64,000 nucleotides of DNA, from NCBI GenBank assembly GCA_024279945.1, contig JAJRRA010000080.1:1-64000 (forward strand), given 5' to 3'. The notes below the pieces were generated by a model. It ran no database searches, had not been told where the DNA came from, and saw only the letters and a list, made by a program, of their open reading frames with translations. The stretch is from Gammaproteobacteria bacterium (lineage in GTDB: Bacteria > Pseudomonadota > Gammaproteobacteria > Xanthomonadales > SZUA-36). Of this stretch, positions 6,984 through 15,044 are shown in pieces. Position 1 is the stretch's first letter; each line of letters starts with the position of its first letter. Position numbers and translations under genes: made by a program.

Positions 6984-9266
6984 TTAGCTGTTGTAATATT
7001 GTCCGTAGCGGCCATAGTGGTAATAGTACCCCGAATCACCATAACCAATGCGCCCGTAACGCTTCAGATCCACCTGCTGCAACACGATACCGCCAATGTC
7101 GGTGCCGCCCTGGCGCAACAACTGGATCGCCGCCCTGGCCACTTTTCTCGGCGTTTTGTCCCAGCGCACCACGAACAGCGTGTTGTCGACCAGGTTGCCG
7201 AGCACCCGCGCATCCGCCACTGCCATCACCGGAGGCGTGTCGAAGAGGACATAGTCGTACTCCTGCTTGAGCAGATCGACAATGTCCTGCATCCGCTGTG
7301 AGGAGAAAATATCGGTGGCGCTGGCGTACCTGGCATCTCCGGCACGAATAAAGTCGACGCCGGTTTTTTCATCGTGGATCACAAAGCCGCTGATATCGTC
7401 GCTGTCCGACATCACCAGGTCGGTCAGACCCGGCACATCAGAGGGCAGGCCCAGCAGTTTCTCGATACTCGAGCGGCGCAGATCCGCTTCCACCAGCACC
7501 ACCCGGGCGCCGGATTGCACCATGGTTATCGCCAGGCCGATGGCCAGTGAAGATTTGCCTTCCTCGGGAATGGACGAGGTGATCTGGATGGCCTTGACCC
7601 GTTTATCCGGATCGGAAAGCTTCAGCGAAACCCGCAGGGAGTTGATCGCCTCGACGAAACCGGAGTGGGGTTTGTTCAGAATGTACTCGTGAGTTTGTGT
7701 TTTCTGCGGCAACTTCGGAATCATACCGATTGCCCGGATACCCAGATCGTGCTCGATTTGCTCCGGGCTGTAGATGCCCGGATTCAGGAACTGCAGGCCG
7801 AGCACCATGCCGCAAGCGCCCATAAAGCCCAGCAGGATATAAATAATCAGCATGCGTCTTCGATTCGGAGAGGACGGGAGCGCCGGAATTTCCGCCTGTG
7901 ACAGCACCCTGGCATCGGCCGATTCCATACCCTCGATGCTACTGGTTTCTTTGAAACGACTGAGGAAATTCTCAAACAGGACCCGGTTGGCGGCCGCCTC
8001 ACGCTCCAGCGCACGCAGTTGCACGGCCTCCTGGCTTTGCTCATCGAAAACCGATTCCAGTTCCTGCAGGCTGCTCTCCAGGCTGCTTTCGCGCAGGCGC
8101 GCCATTTCTATTTTGTTTTCCAGCGCAAGAGTAATGTTATCCATCTCGGTGGCCAGGCGGCGTTCGAGGTCTTCGATCTCGGCATTAATCTGCAGCATCC
8201 GGGGATGCCTGGGTCCGTACTCAACCGCCAGCTCAGACCTTCTGCGCACCGCTTCGGCTTCCTGGTTACGAATTTGCTGGATCAGGGTTGAGGCCAGCAC
8301 CTCGGCCGAGGTATCCAGGCCCTGGCGGTTGTTGTCCAGCAGGCGGTTCATCTGCGCCAGGCGCGCTTCGGCTTCGGCACGCTCGACCCGTGCGATGATC
8401 AACTGGCTGTTGGTTTCGGACAGTTGCTTGGCCAGCAGGCCGGTTCCGTCCGTCTCCGACAGGTCATTTTCCTGGCGGTAGATTTCCACTGCCCGTTCCG
8501 AATCCGCTACCTGGGTTTTCAGTTCTTCCAGTTGCTCGGCCAGCCAGTTGGTCACTTTTTGCGTGGCCTCAAACTTGGCCTCTAACTGGCCGACGATATA
8601 GGCTTCGGGTATTTCGTTGGCAATGCGGGCGGCCAGTTTCGCATCATGGGATTCGAAGCTGATGTTGATCACATCGGAAAACTTCACCGGCACGACGCTC
8701 ATCTTGTCGCGGAAGATATCCACTGCCGTGACCATTTTTTCCCGCTCAATTTCCTCCCTGGTGGGCTCTACCGTGACCACTTCACCGCTGCGGGCCTGGC
8801 TGAACAGCGTGCTCCAGTCGTCCGGCAGCCAGTTCAGCGGATTGAGGGAGCGCAGAAAGTCGAAAAAACCACTTTCAGGCTCTTCCAGCGAGGGGTTGAA
8901 TTCAGCCAGGTTCAGTAAATTCAGCTTGTTGATCACTTTTTCCGCCAGCCCCCTGGATTTCAGTATTTCCACTTCCTCCATGGAATCGAGGTTGTTGAAG
9001 TACTGGTACATGTAGCTGTTGAAATCCGACACCGGAGCCTGCTGGATGCCGATCAGTATGGAAGATGAGGCCGAGTAGATATTGCGTAGCTGATTAATCT
9101 GGATGTAGCCGATCACCGACACCAGCAGCGTGATCACCAGGATCAGCCGGCGGCGGAACCACAACAACTGCAGGTAATCGAGCAGCGGGAAAGGCTCTTC
9201 GTCCTGCTGTTGCAACTCATACGATGAGTACTCGTATGGTGCGTTGGCTGAGGGGTGGTTTTCCAC
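6984..9266 (-). CDS. Wzc-like polysaccharide co-polymerase and tyrosine autokinase
   Basis: A 760-residue inner-membrane protein. A Wzz-type domain starts with a first membrane helix near residues 38-55, followed by a long coiled-coil periplasmic region (about 240-430) and a second helix near 465-485. The cytoplasmic BY-kinase domain has Walker A (SSIPEEGKSSLA, about 565-576), A' (VVLVEADLRR, about 588) and B (YVLFDTPP, about 672). The C-terminal 25 residues are a tyrosine cluster with GYGDSGYYYHYGRYGQYY, the usual autophosphorylation tail. Such proteins set chain length and work with the Wza-like channel, encoded just upstream. The C-terminal family A repeats lie outside the frame. Confidence 0.95.
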   Translation of the reverse strand: MENHPSANAPYEYSSYELQQQDEEPFPLLDYLQLLWFRRRLILVITLLVSVIGYIQINQLRNIYSASSSILIGIQQAPVSDFNSYMYQYFNNLDSMEEVEILKSRGLAEKVINKLNLLNLAEFNPSLEEPESGFFDFLRSLNPLNWLPDDWSTLFSQARSGEVVTVEPTREEIEREKMVTAVDIFRDKMSVVPVKFSDVINISFESHDAKLAARIANEIPEAYIVGQLEAKFEATQKVTNWLAEQLEELKTQVADSERAVEIYRQENDLSETDGTGLLAKQLSETNSQLIIARVERAEAEARLAQMNRLLDNNRQGLDTSAEVLASTLIQQIRNQEAEAVRRRSELAVEYGPRHPRMLQINAEIEDLERRLATEMDNITLALENKIEMARLRESSLESSLQELESVFDEQSQEAVQLRALEREAAANRVLFENFLSRFKETSSIEGMESADARVLSQAEIPALPSSPNRRRMLIIYILLGFMGACGMVLGLQFLNPGIYSPEQIEHDLGIRAIGMIPKLPQKTQTHEYILNKPHSGFVEAINSLRVSLKLSDPDKRVKAIQITSSIPEEGKSSLAIGLAITMVQSGARVVLVEADLRRSSIEKLLGLPSDVPGLTDLVMSDSDDISGFVIHDEKTGVDFIRAGDARYASATDIFSSQRMQDIVDLLKQEYDYVLFDTPPVMAVADARVLGNLVDNTLFVVRWDKTPRKVARAAIQLLRQGGTDIGGIVLQQVDLKRYGRIGYGDSGYYYHYGRYGQYYNS

Positions 9267-9307
9267 GGCGCTGCTGTCCTTTCTCTGGGGGCCTGTCCTG
9301 AGCCTGC

Positions 9308-9946
9308 TCAGAATAACCGTTCCGCCACGCGGATGATATCACCGGGCTGGACTTTCAGGTCCACGTCCATCTTGATCTCCTCCCGGTCCGGGTCATCGCC
9401 CTGGATAACGTAGACCACACCTTTTTTGGCCCGGTAGGTATAGCCGCCGGCGATGGCGATTGCCGTCAGGTAGGTCATGCCCTGCACATAATTATAGGAT
9501 TTGGGACTCTTGACCTCACCGATAATGTAATACGGGCGGTAATTACTGATCTCCACCGCAACCCGCGGATTAACCAGGTAGTCGGGCTTGAGCCGGCTGA
9601 CCAGGAAGCTTTCCAGTCCCGAGGCGGTCAGCCCACCGGCCACCACGGTGCCGATCAGCGGCATGGAAAAGCGCCCTCTGCCATCCAGCACATAATCCCC
9701 ACTCAGGTCGTCCTGATTGTGCACCCGGATGTGGATGCGGTCACCCGGACCCAGGCGGTAGCCGGTATCTTCTTCGGCGTCTGCTTCAACCGCAGGCGCC
9801 GTGTCGGCGGAAACGGCGACCCCGGGAGCCCCTTCACCGCTTGCTTTGCCATCTTGCGCCCACAGGCCACCCGGGATGAGGCTGAACAGGAAAACAAGCA
9901 ATGTGAGGAGATATAGCGGCGCTTGTACCGCTCGTGATGGCTTCAA
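9308..9946 (-). CDS. Wza/EpsE-like polysaccharide export protein, SLBB domain
   Basis: A 212-residue secreted protein if translation begins at the TTG at 9946, which gives an ideal signal peptide (LLTLLVFLFSLIPGGLWAQ, cleavage after Ala). No ATG or GTG fits; longer readings would translate the antisense of the upstream gene. The polysaccharide export domain starts at YRLGPGDRIHIRVHNQDDL, and a SLBB-type soluble-ligand domain (YYIIGEVKSPKSYNYVQGMT) follows. It lacks the lipobox and long C-terminus of E. coli Wza, matching the shorter EpsE/VpsN type. It lies 10 bp after the beta-barrel gene stop and probably forms part of the outer-membrane EPS exit path. Confidence 0.85.
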   Translation of the reverse strand: MKPSRAVQAPLYLLTLLVFLFSLIPGGLWAQDGKASGEGAPGVAVSADTAPAVEADAEEDTGYRLGPGDRIHIRVHNQDDLSGDYVLDGRGRFSMPLIGTVVAGGLTASGLESFLVSRLKPDYLVNPRVAVEISNYRPYYIIGEVKSPKSYNYVQGMTYLTAIAIAGGYTYRAKKGVVYVIQGDDPDREEIKMDVDLKVQPGDIIRVAERLF

Positions 9947-9956
9947 ATCACCATGC

Positions 9957-11267
9957 TCAGCGCTCCAGCCCCAGCACCAGCCAGAAGCGGTTCGCCGTGA
10001 AGTCATCGTTAAGGACATTGGTAGAAAAATCGTTGTAATCATACGAAGCGCTGAGGTATACACTGCGGTTGAAGAAATAAGTCGCGCCAATCGCCGCTGA
10101 CCAGTACTTATCATAAGACCTGGAAAATTCAGTCGCATTGTCGTTCTGCTGATAATCATTATCGGTGTAGGACACCATTCCGATCAACTGCAGGTTGCGC
10201 AACAGTTCGTGATCGACCCGCAGGGAATACAGTGTTCTGAGGTAACCGGAACTGGTCGCGATGGTAGTCTGCTCAACGCCGCTGGTAATGGATGCGTTGA
10301 CGGTGGTCAGCGTGGTGGGCAGCCAGGTCAGGCCCATGCCGCCGGCCCAGCCGCTGACATTATTCAACTGCGGGTCATCATAACTCTGCTCGTGGTAGCT
10401 GACGAATACATCACCGCTGAGCACGCCGCTAATGGAGAAGTCAACGCCGCCGTTGAGGCTGTAGCCGTCGGAATTCCGGTTCAGCCCGCTGCGATCGAAC
10501 TCCTGATCGTAATCGACGTTATTGAAAACAACTGAAACAAAGGCCTGCTTGCCGGGCTGGAACTGGTAAGCCGCGCGCAACTGCAGCGAGCTTTCATCAC
10601 GATCCCGGTCCTGGTTGTCAATGATGCCACCGTCGAGTTTCCTGACGTTGTCGAAGTCCAGTTGCCGCAGGCTGGCGAGGATACCGAGCGACAGGCGATT
10701 GAAGGTGTGGTTATAACCCAGGCTGCCGCCGGTCAGAGTGAAGACCGTAGGCGTAACGCCCTGCTCTGCACTGCGGTTGTTGCGCTCCTCATGCAATTGC
10801 AGGTAATCCAGGCCGTAGTTGAAATTGCTGCGACTGGTGACATCCACCATACCGCTGAGCTGGGCAAAATAATCTTCGTAATCGCGCTCACCATAATCAT
10901 TGTAGCGGGCCACATCGGCGGCCAGGCGAACGGTCAGCGAATGGCGGCTCCAGGTGCTCTGGGCCGTGACATAGGGTCGGATGTGAAAGATGGTGTCGCT
11001 GAGCTCAAAACTGTCGGTGTACAGAATGTTGTCGTGAAATTCTGTTGCCAGTTCCACGCCGGGATGCAACATGAAAGAACCTGCTCGTACGCCCAGGGGT
11101 TTGTAATCAGGGGGGTGACTGGTAACGGGTTGCTCACCCAGGCCAGGATTGTCATAGGCATCCTGCGCCCATAAAGAATTGGAAAAACAGAATAGAAAAA
11201 TACAAATTGCGGTCTTAACAAGACGACCGAACTTGGACCATTCCATGTCCAGATTGATAGACTTCAT
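9957..11267 (-). CDS. Outer-membrane beta-barrel protein of the EPS operon (EpsL/VpsM-like)
   Basis: A 436-residue protein with a signal peptide (hydrophobic AICIFLFCFSNSLWAQ) and a C-terminal half of alternating aromatic beta strands ending in RFWLVLGLER, typical of outer-membrane barrels of the BBP2-like group found in EPS loci. The ATG at 11267 has an AAGGACT ribosome site about ten bases upstream; a second ATG at 11246 is possible. It is the first gene of the leftward operon. Its exact role is not established; it may be the outer-membrane exit porin used with the lipid-free export protein next to it. Confidence 0.85.
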   Translation of the reverse strand: MKSINLDMEWSKFGRLVKTAICIFLFCFSNSLWAQDAYDNPGLGEQPVTSHPPDYKPLGVRAGSFMLHPGVELATEFHDNILYTDSFELSDTIFHIRPYVTAQSTWSRHSLTVRLAADVARYNDYGERDYEDYFAQLSGMVDVTSRSNFNYGLDYLQLHEERNNRSAEQGVTPTVFTLTGGSLGYNHTFNRLSLGILASLRQLDFDNVRKLDGGIIDNQDRDRDESSLQLRAAYQFQPGKQAFVSVVFNNVDYDQEFDRSGLNRNSDGYSLNGGVDFSISGVLSGDVFVSYHEQSYDDPQLNNVSGWAGGMGLTWLPTTLTTVNASITSGVEQTTIATSSGYLRTLYSLRVDHELLRNLQLIGMVSYTDNDYQQNDNATEFSRSYDKYWSAAIGATYFFNRSVYLSASYDYNDFSTNVLNDDFTANRFWLVLGLER

Positions 11268-11298
11268 AGCTGATAGTCCTTGGACCATTCCCGTCCAA
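11234..11298. promoter_or_regulatory. Duplicated TTGGACCATTCC dyad at the EPS operon head
   Basis: TTGGACCATTCC occurs twice 46 bp apart, at 11234 and 11280, and each is followed by a GTCCA half-site, so both form an inverted repeat (TTGGAC, 7-8 bp, GTCCAA/G). The upstream copy lies in the leader and the other just inside the first gene. Spacing and symmetry suit an operator for the EPS operon, but the duplication may be chance; no known regulator site is recognised. Confidence 0.3.
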
Positions 11299-11556
11299 TT
11301 TTGTGACTTAGTTTTTATGTTTGGCCTGTGTATAGAATAACTGGGATTCAGACAAAAAACCATTGTTATTCAAAGATTAGTCCTCAAAATCCAGCCCAGA
11401 CCAGCTATTCCGATCCGCTCGCAGCCCACCAACTGCACCTGATTCGTGTGATGTACACGGTTTATGTTAAGCTGTTACTTTTATGAAGAAAGTATTGCGA
11501 ATTACACTGCCAACGACATTGCACCGGTCCCAAACAGAGAATTAAAAGGTAATTCC

Positions 11557-12681
11557 GTGAAGACACTGAACAAGTTGCTGCTGCCCGCTCTCATTGCCCT
11601 TGCCCTGGGTTCCGTTGCTGCATCTGCACAGGCTGGCAAGCAAACTTATTTATTTACCTCCACCGATGTCGGTAAAACCATCCTGACCAAGAATGGCCAG
11701 TCCATCGAAATCGGACCGGCGGAAGCTGCTGTCGCTGATGGGAGTGGCATCAGACATGTCTCTCAGATTCCTGAAGCGCTGGGCTGGCCCTGCAATTCAC
11801 AGGCTGCGAGAGACCGAAAATTCCCCGCCTACCGGATTGACAGCCTGCCGGAAGGCAACAAGGCCCGGGAAATTGTGAAGCGCTACCTTGAGGAGGCTGA
11901 AGTTATCGAACCGGTTCTGCGCCTCAGGAATGGCGGTGTCCACGGCACCTTCAGCGTGAGCGAATTGATGCAGTTCGTTTCACCGGAGTACTGGTACAAG
12001 CCGGACAAGTCTCGGCCTATCCTGACGGACAAGCGTCCGGATACCCTCGAGATTTCACTCTATGTGGGGATTCATCAGGCAGTGGCGGACAACTACACTT
12101 TCAGGGCGCTGCAGGAAAAATATGGGGACGAGATCCCGACTTTGTTCGTCTTCAACGACTCCAACGTGGTGCCGATCAGCTACTTTGGCCCCAACGTCAG
12201 CATGAAAGAAATCGTAAAGGCCTACTCGGAACGCGGCATCAACATTGCCGATGTACCCATGTGGGAACTGGGCGACCACCATTTAAGCCCGACTGTTTCG
12301 GAATTTGAAAAGCTGTTCGACATCCCATCGCTGGAGTCCATCAGCCCCGAACGGCAGGCGGCCCTGAAGGCAGACCTCGAAAAATACGGTTTCTCCAGAA
12401 AGCCGGTGTTTGTTTCCCTGCTGGCTTCAGCAGAACAGGTCTCCGTCGATCAGCCTGATCGCGTGCGTGTAGCGGCTTCGATGGGAATCAAGCGCATTCC
12501 AACCCGGATCACGGTAATTACGCCCGATGTGCTGGTTCAGCACTGCGGTCCCGGCGCACCTGCCGGCACCTCAATCGGCGACGTCGTTTCTGGAGGCACT
12601 ACTCCGATTGGCGGCGCCTCGTTTCCACAGGGTTCACCCGTTGTGCCGCCACCAACGGATCCGGCAGCCAGCGACTCCTAG
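11557..12681 (+). CDS. Secreted protein of unknown function at the EPS operon head
   Basis: A 374-residue protein divergent from the EPS operon. The GTG at 11557 has an AAGGT ribosome site eight bases upstream and yields a clean signal peptide (LLLPALIALALGSVAASAQA). The mature protein is rich in mixed alpha/beta segments, with no domain I can name. The C-terminal 35 residues are Gly/Pro-rich (GGTTPIGG, VVPPPTDP), a likely flexible tail. CGTGTGATGTACACG, a dyad with one good CRP-like half (TGTGA), lies about 100 bp upstream. It is followed by a FecR-domain gene on the other strand. Position suggests a role in EPS production or surface attachment, but this is inference. Confidence 0.8.
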   Translation: MKTLNKLLLPALIALALGSVAASAQAGKQTYLFTSTDVGKTILTKNGQSIEIGPAEAAVADGSGIRHVSQIPEALGWPCNSQAARDRKFPAYRIDSLPEGNKAREIVKRYLEEAEVIEPVLRLRNGGVHGTFSVSELMQFVSPEYWYKPDKSRPILTDKRPDTLEISLYVGIHQAVADNYTFRALQEKYGDEIPTLFVFNDSNVVPISYFGPNVSMKEIVKAYSERGINIADVPMWELGDHHLSPTVSEFEKLFDIPSLESISPERQAALKADLEKYGFSRKPVFVSLLASAEQVSVDQPDRVRVAASMGIKRIPTRITVITPDVLVQHCGPGAPAGTSIGDVVSGGTTPIGGASFPQGSPVVPPPTDPAASDS

Positions 12682-12795
12682 CCCGCATATTGCACCAGCA
12701 CCCAGTACTGTAGGCTCAAAAAAGTTTTAGGTCAGTAAAGAAAGCGCAGGGTCAGAACTCAGGCACCTGCCGGGAAACGGGTGTGCGGGAGCTTG

Positions 12796-13284
12796 CTAGG
12801 GGGAATCGTTTTCGGTGCAGATCTGGTCACCGCACAGCATCACGGCAAATTCTGTTCCGCGTACACCCATTAAAGCCACGGGTGTGCGCACCTTGTAGTT
12901 TTCCGGATTGGATTTTGCCATGGCGCCGGTGAGTACTCGCAGGCCTCCGGATACCAGGCTCAGAGTTGCGATGTCCTGGTCGGTACCGTTATAGACATAG
13001 TCTTCAATCACCATGGCTGAATTTGGCCGGATGGTAACTTTAGCGCCATCAACAAACTGCAGCACGGCAAAACTGAGCTTGCCGGTCACAATCTGGTCGT
13101 TGACAAAAATATCATCACCCTGCTTCAGGGTCCGTTGTTCGCCCCCATAATCCGCGGTAACGGTGCCACGCGATGCGATCACGATGCCGGTGTTGTCTGC
13201 AGTCATCGCAAAGCTGGACACGAACAGGGAAGCCCCTATGACCAGGCCTGTCAGTACTTTGCTATGCTGTTTCAGTTTCAACAT
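12796..13284 (-). CDS. Secreted FecR-domain protein
   Basis: A 162-residue protein with an N-terminal signal peptide (LTGLVIGASLFVSSFA) followed by one FecR domain (IASRGTVTADYGGEQRTLKQ through VRTPVALMGVRGTEFAV). Nearly the whole mature protein is this domain; there is no membrane anchor and no sigma or anti-sigma part. Stand-alone FecR domains often occur in secreted or surface proteins. Two cysteines near the end (LCGDQIC) could form a disulphide. The gene is on the opposite strand from the unknown secreted protein and ends 114 bp after it, so the two converge. A perfect dyad lies about 100 bp upstream of the start. Confidence 0.85.
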   Translation of the reverse strand: MLKLKQHSKVLTGLVIGASLFVSSFAMTADNTGIVIASRGTVTADYGGEQRTLKQGDDIFVNDQIVTGKLSFAVLQFVDGAKVTIRPNSAMVIEDYVYNGTDQDIATLSLVSGGLRVLTGAMAKSNPENYKVRTPVALMGVRGTEFAVMLCGDQICTENDSP

Positions 13285-13742
13285 AATTCCAAATCCCTTT
13301 CATTTTGGGACAACAGTTCCAGCCCAAACTGCGCGATTCCGAAAAAACGCGTTTACCGTTTCGGCACCTGCAAAAACTGAAGACGTCAGATGCTTATCTG
13401 ACTATGTTAGCACAGTAGAGGAGATAGCATCATCGCGAATGCGCCGCCAATCCTCGCATCTGTTCCTTCAACTCTGAGCAGTTCACACCTCTGACCAGTC
13501 TGTACACTTTTCGTCAAGCCATGCAGGCCATGGGTAACCGCCACGGACGAATGTTCCATCCGGTCGTTGATGCAGTGACGGTACCGCCCGGGAAGGATCA
13601 AAAGCCGGCACCCGGGCAACGACACACCCGGCAAGCAACCGACGAACGGTACCACTGACCATACAGACGGGCACCCTGCTTTGCTGTACTCTTTGGCCAT
13701 CCGGGGCACAGCACCCGGGCAACTGGAGCAAGCACCCACAAT
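13285..13742. other. 458-bp divergent intergenic region
   Basis: Between the divergently transcribed FecR-domain gene and the GST gene. I find no convincing gene: short open frames here lack ribosome sites and family features. The part next to the FecR gene is AT-richer, with a perfect dyad at 13385-13402 and a CCGAAA...TTTCGG inverted repeat around an ACGCGT core near 13338-13363, so promoters and operators for the FecR gene are likely here. The part next to the GST gene is GC-rich and featureless. Confidence 0.6.
13385..13402. promoter_or_regulatory. Perfect 7-4-7 dyad upstream of the FecR-domain gene
   Basis: GTCAGAT, four bases, ATCTGAC forms a perfect inverted repeat about 100 bp upstream of the FecR-domain start. 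The short arms and small loop suit a dimeric regulator's operator; there is no T-run, so it is not an intrinsic terminator. The cognate regulator is not identified. Confidence 0.4.
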
Positions 13743-14366
13743 ATGAACACCGAAAAATTGAAACTACTCGGCATGATGGGTTCACCCTTTGTTCGCCGCC
13801 TGGCGATATCCATGCGTATGATGGGCCTGGATTATGAGTACCGGCCCCTGTCCATTTTCCGCAATTACGATGAGTTGCGCGCGATTAATCCGCTGGTCAA
13901 GGTGCCCACGCTGATCCTGGACAACGGTGAAATGCTGGTGGATTCCAGCCTGATTCTTGAGTTCCTGGAGTCGATTTCTTTACCTGAAAAACGCCTGATG
14001 CCACAGGAAACCGTGCCCAAACTCAGCGCGCTGCGCACCATTGGCATCGCCCTGATCGTGATGGAAAAAACCGTCCAGTTAATTTATGAAACCCTGCAAC
14101 GGCCTGAGGATTTACAGCACCCGCCGTGGATCGAACGGCTGCAACAGCAGTTGGAAGGGGCCTGCCTGCTGCTGGAGGGACGGGTGCTTGAACAAGGCGG
14201 AACCCCACAACGACTGAACCAGGCCGACCTGACCACCGCGGTTGCCTGGCGCTTTGTACAGAATGTTTTCCCGGAAAGAGTGGATGCCAACGACTATCCG
14301 GCACTGGCCGCATTTTCCGCACAGGCAGAACAGTGGCCGGAGTTCATTGCCTGCCCTCTTGATTAA
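13743..14366 (+). CDS. Glutathione S-transferase family protein
   Basis: A 207-residue cytoplasmic protein. The N-terminal thioredoxin-like domain (residues 1-80) has LLGMMGSPFVRRLAI, in which Ser occupies the usual catalytic site, then NPLVKVPTLILDNGE with the cis-proline and VDSSLILEFLES binding the gamma-glutamyl group. An all-helical C-terminal domain follows (LNQADLTTAVAWRF). GSTs conjugate glutathione to electrophiles or bind ligands; the substrate here cannot be named. It stands alone, and a family B repeat begins 11 bp after the stop, possibly acting as its transcript end. Confidence 0.9.
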   Translation: MNTEKLKLLGMMGSPFVRRLAISMRMMGLDYEYRPLSIFRNYDELRAINPLVKVPTLILDNGEMLVDSSLILEFLESISLPEKRLMPQETVPKLSALRTIGIALIVMEKTVQLIYETLQRPEDLQHPPWIERLQQQLEGACLLLEGRVLEQGGTPQRLNQADLTTAVAWRFVQNVFPERVDANDYPALAAFSAQAEQWPEFIACPLD

Positions 14367-14376
14367 AGGCCGCTCC

Positions 14377-14414
14377 CGTCATCCCGGAATTGCATAGCAA
14401 CTTCCGGGATCCAG
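14377..14414 (+). repeat. Family B 38-bp element, left flank of the GIY-YIG gene
   Basis: A complete 38-bp imperfect palindrome (starts CGTCATCCCGGA, ends TCCGGGATCCAG). Its inverse at 14803-14840 matches at 37 of 38 positions, and the two bracket the GIY-YIG nuclease gene like terminal inverted repeats. Confidence 0.95.
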
Positions 14415-14501
14415 CCAGCGCTGCGTATCACCTCCCATTTCCTACAAATATTCGTGCAAATTACTTTCACGCAAATTTGAATATTCATCGAAAATAGCCG
14501 G

Positions 14502-14795
14502 ATGCGAAAGAATCCCTGTGTTTACATCATGGCCAGCAAGCGCAATGGAACGATCTATGTTGGTGTTACTTCCAGCATTCAACATCGTGCGTGGCAACAC
14601 AGAACAGGATTTTGTGGTGGTTTCACCAAGAAGTATCAAGTAAATCAGCTCGTCTATTTCGAATTCCTGGCCACGATGCCGGAAGCGATCAAGAGAGAAA
14701 AGCAACTGAAGAACTGGACCAGAAAGCGGAAGCTGGCCTTGATTGAATCAATGAACCCCGAGTGGAAGGATTTGTTTTCGTTTGTAATTGCATGA
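14502..14795 (+). CDS. Small GIY-YIG nuclease-domain protein
   Basis: A 97-residue protein consisting of one GIY-YIG domain. The motif halves are VYIMAS (residues 7-12) and IYVGVT (18-23), with the conserved Arg in IQHRAWQHRTG (about 26-36), followed by the catalytic glutamate region EAIKREKQLKNW (about 62-73) and the typical NPEWKDLF ending. This is the small YhbQ/UPF0213-like group, whose members cut or bind DNA but whose roles are mostly unknown. The gene has no clear ribosome site. It is bracketed by inverted 38-bp family B elements (14377-14414 and 14803-14840), and a tandem family B array follows, so it may be part of a mobile unit. Confidence 0.88.
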   Translation: MRKNPCVYIMASKRNGTIYVGVTSSIQHRAWQHRTGFCGGFTKKYQVNQLVYFEFLATMPEAIKREKQLKNWTRKRKLALIESMNPEWKDLFSFVIA

Positions 14796-14802
14796 GTGGC
14801 TT

Positions 14803-14840
14803 CTGGATCCCGGAAGTTGCTACGCAATTCCGGGATGACG
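14803..14840 (-). repeat. Family B 38-bp element, right flank of the GIY-YIG gene
   Basis: The inverted partner of the element at 14377-14414, 37 of 38 bases identical. It begins 8 bp after the GIY-YIG stop codon. Together the pair and the gene span 464 bp. Confidence 0.95.
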
Positions 14841-14853
14841 AGGGGGTGCGTTG

Positions 14854-15030
14854 CCATATTTCTCCGTCATTCCGGATCGGCGTTGCCATATTTCTCCGTC
14901 ATTCCGGATCGGCGTTGCCATATTTCTCCGTCATTCCGGATCGGCGTTGCCATATTTCTCCGTCATTCCGGATCGGCGTTGCCATATTTCTCCGTCATTC
15001 CGGATCGGCGTAGCCGTATCCGGAATCCAG
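14854..15030. repeat. Family B tandem array, 32-bp period
   Basis: CGTCATTCCGG recurs at 14865, 14897, 14929, 14961 and 14993, an exact 32-bp period with CCATATTTCTC linkers. The last copy is a complete 38-bp element (14993-15030, variant ending CCGGAATCCAG). The other four are half-elements truncated at GCGTTG. The array lies between the GIY-YIG gene and the HAD phosphatase gene, whose stop is 15 bp away. Confidence 0.95.
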
Positions 15031-15044
15031 TGGCTTCTAATCCA

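Noticed and set aside
13407-13739. Leftward small gene in the 458-bp spacer
   Set aside because: Composition resembles antisense reading of non-coding DNA, no ribosome site, no family features.
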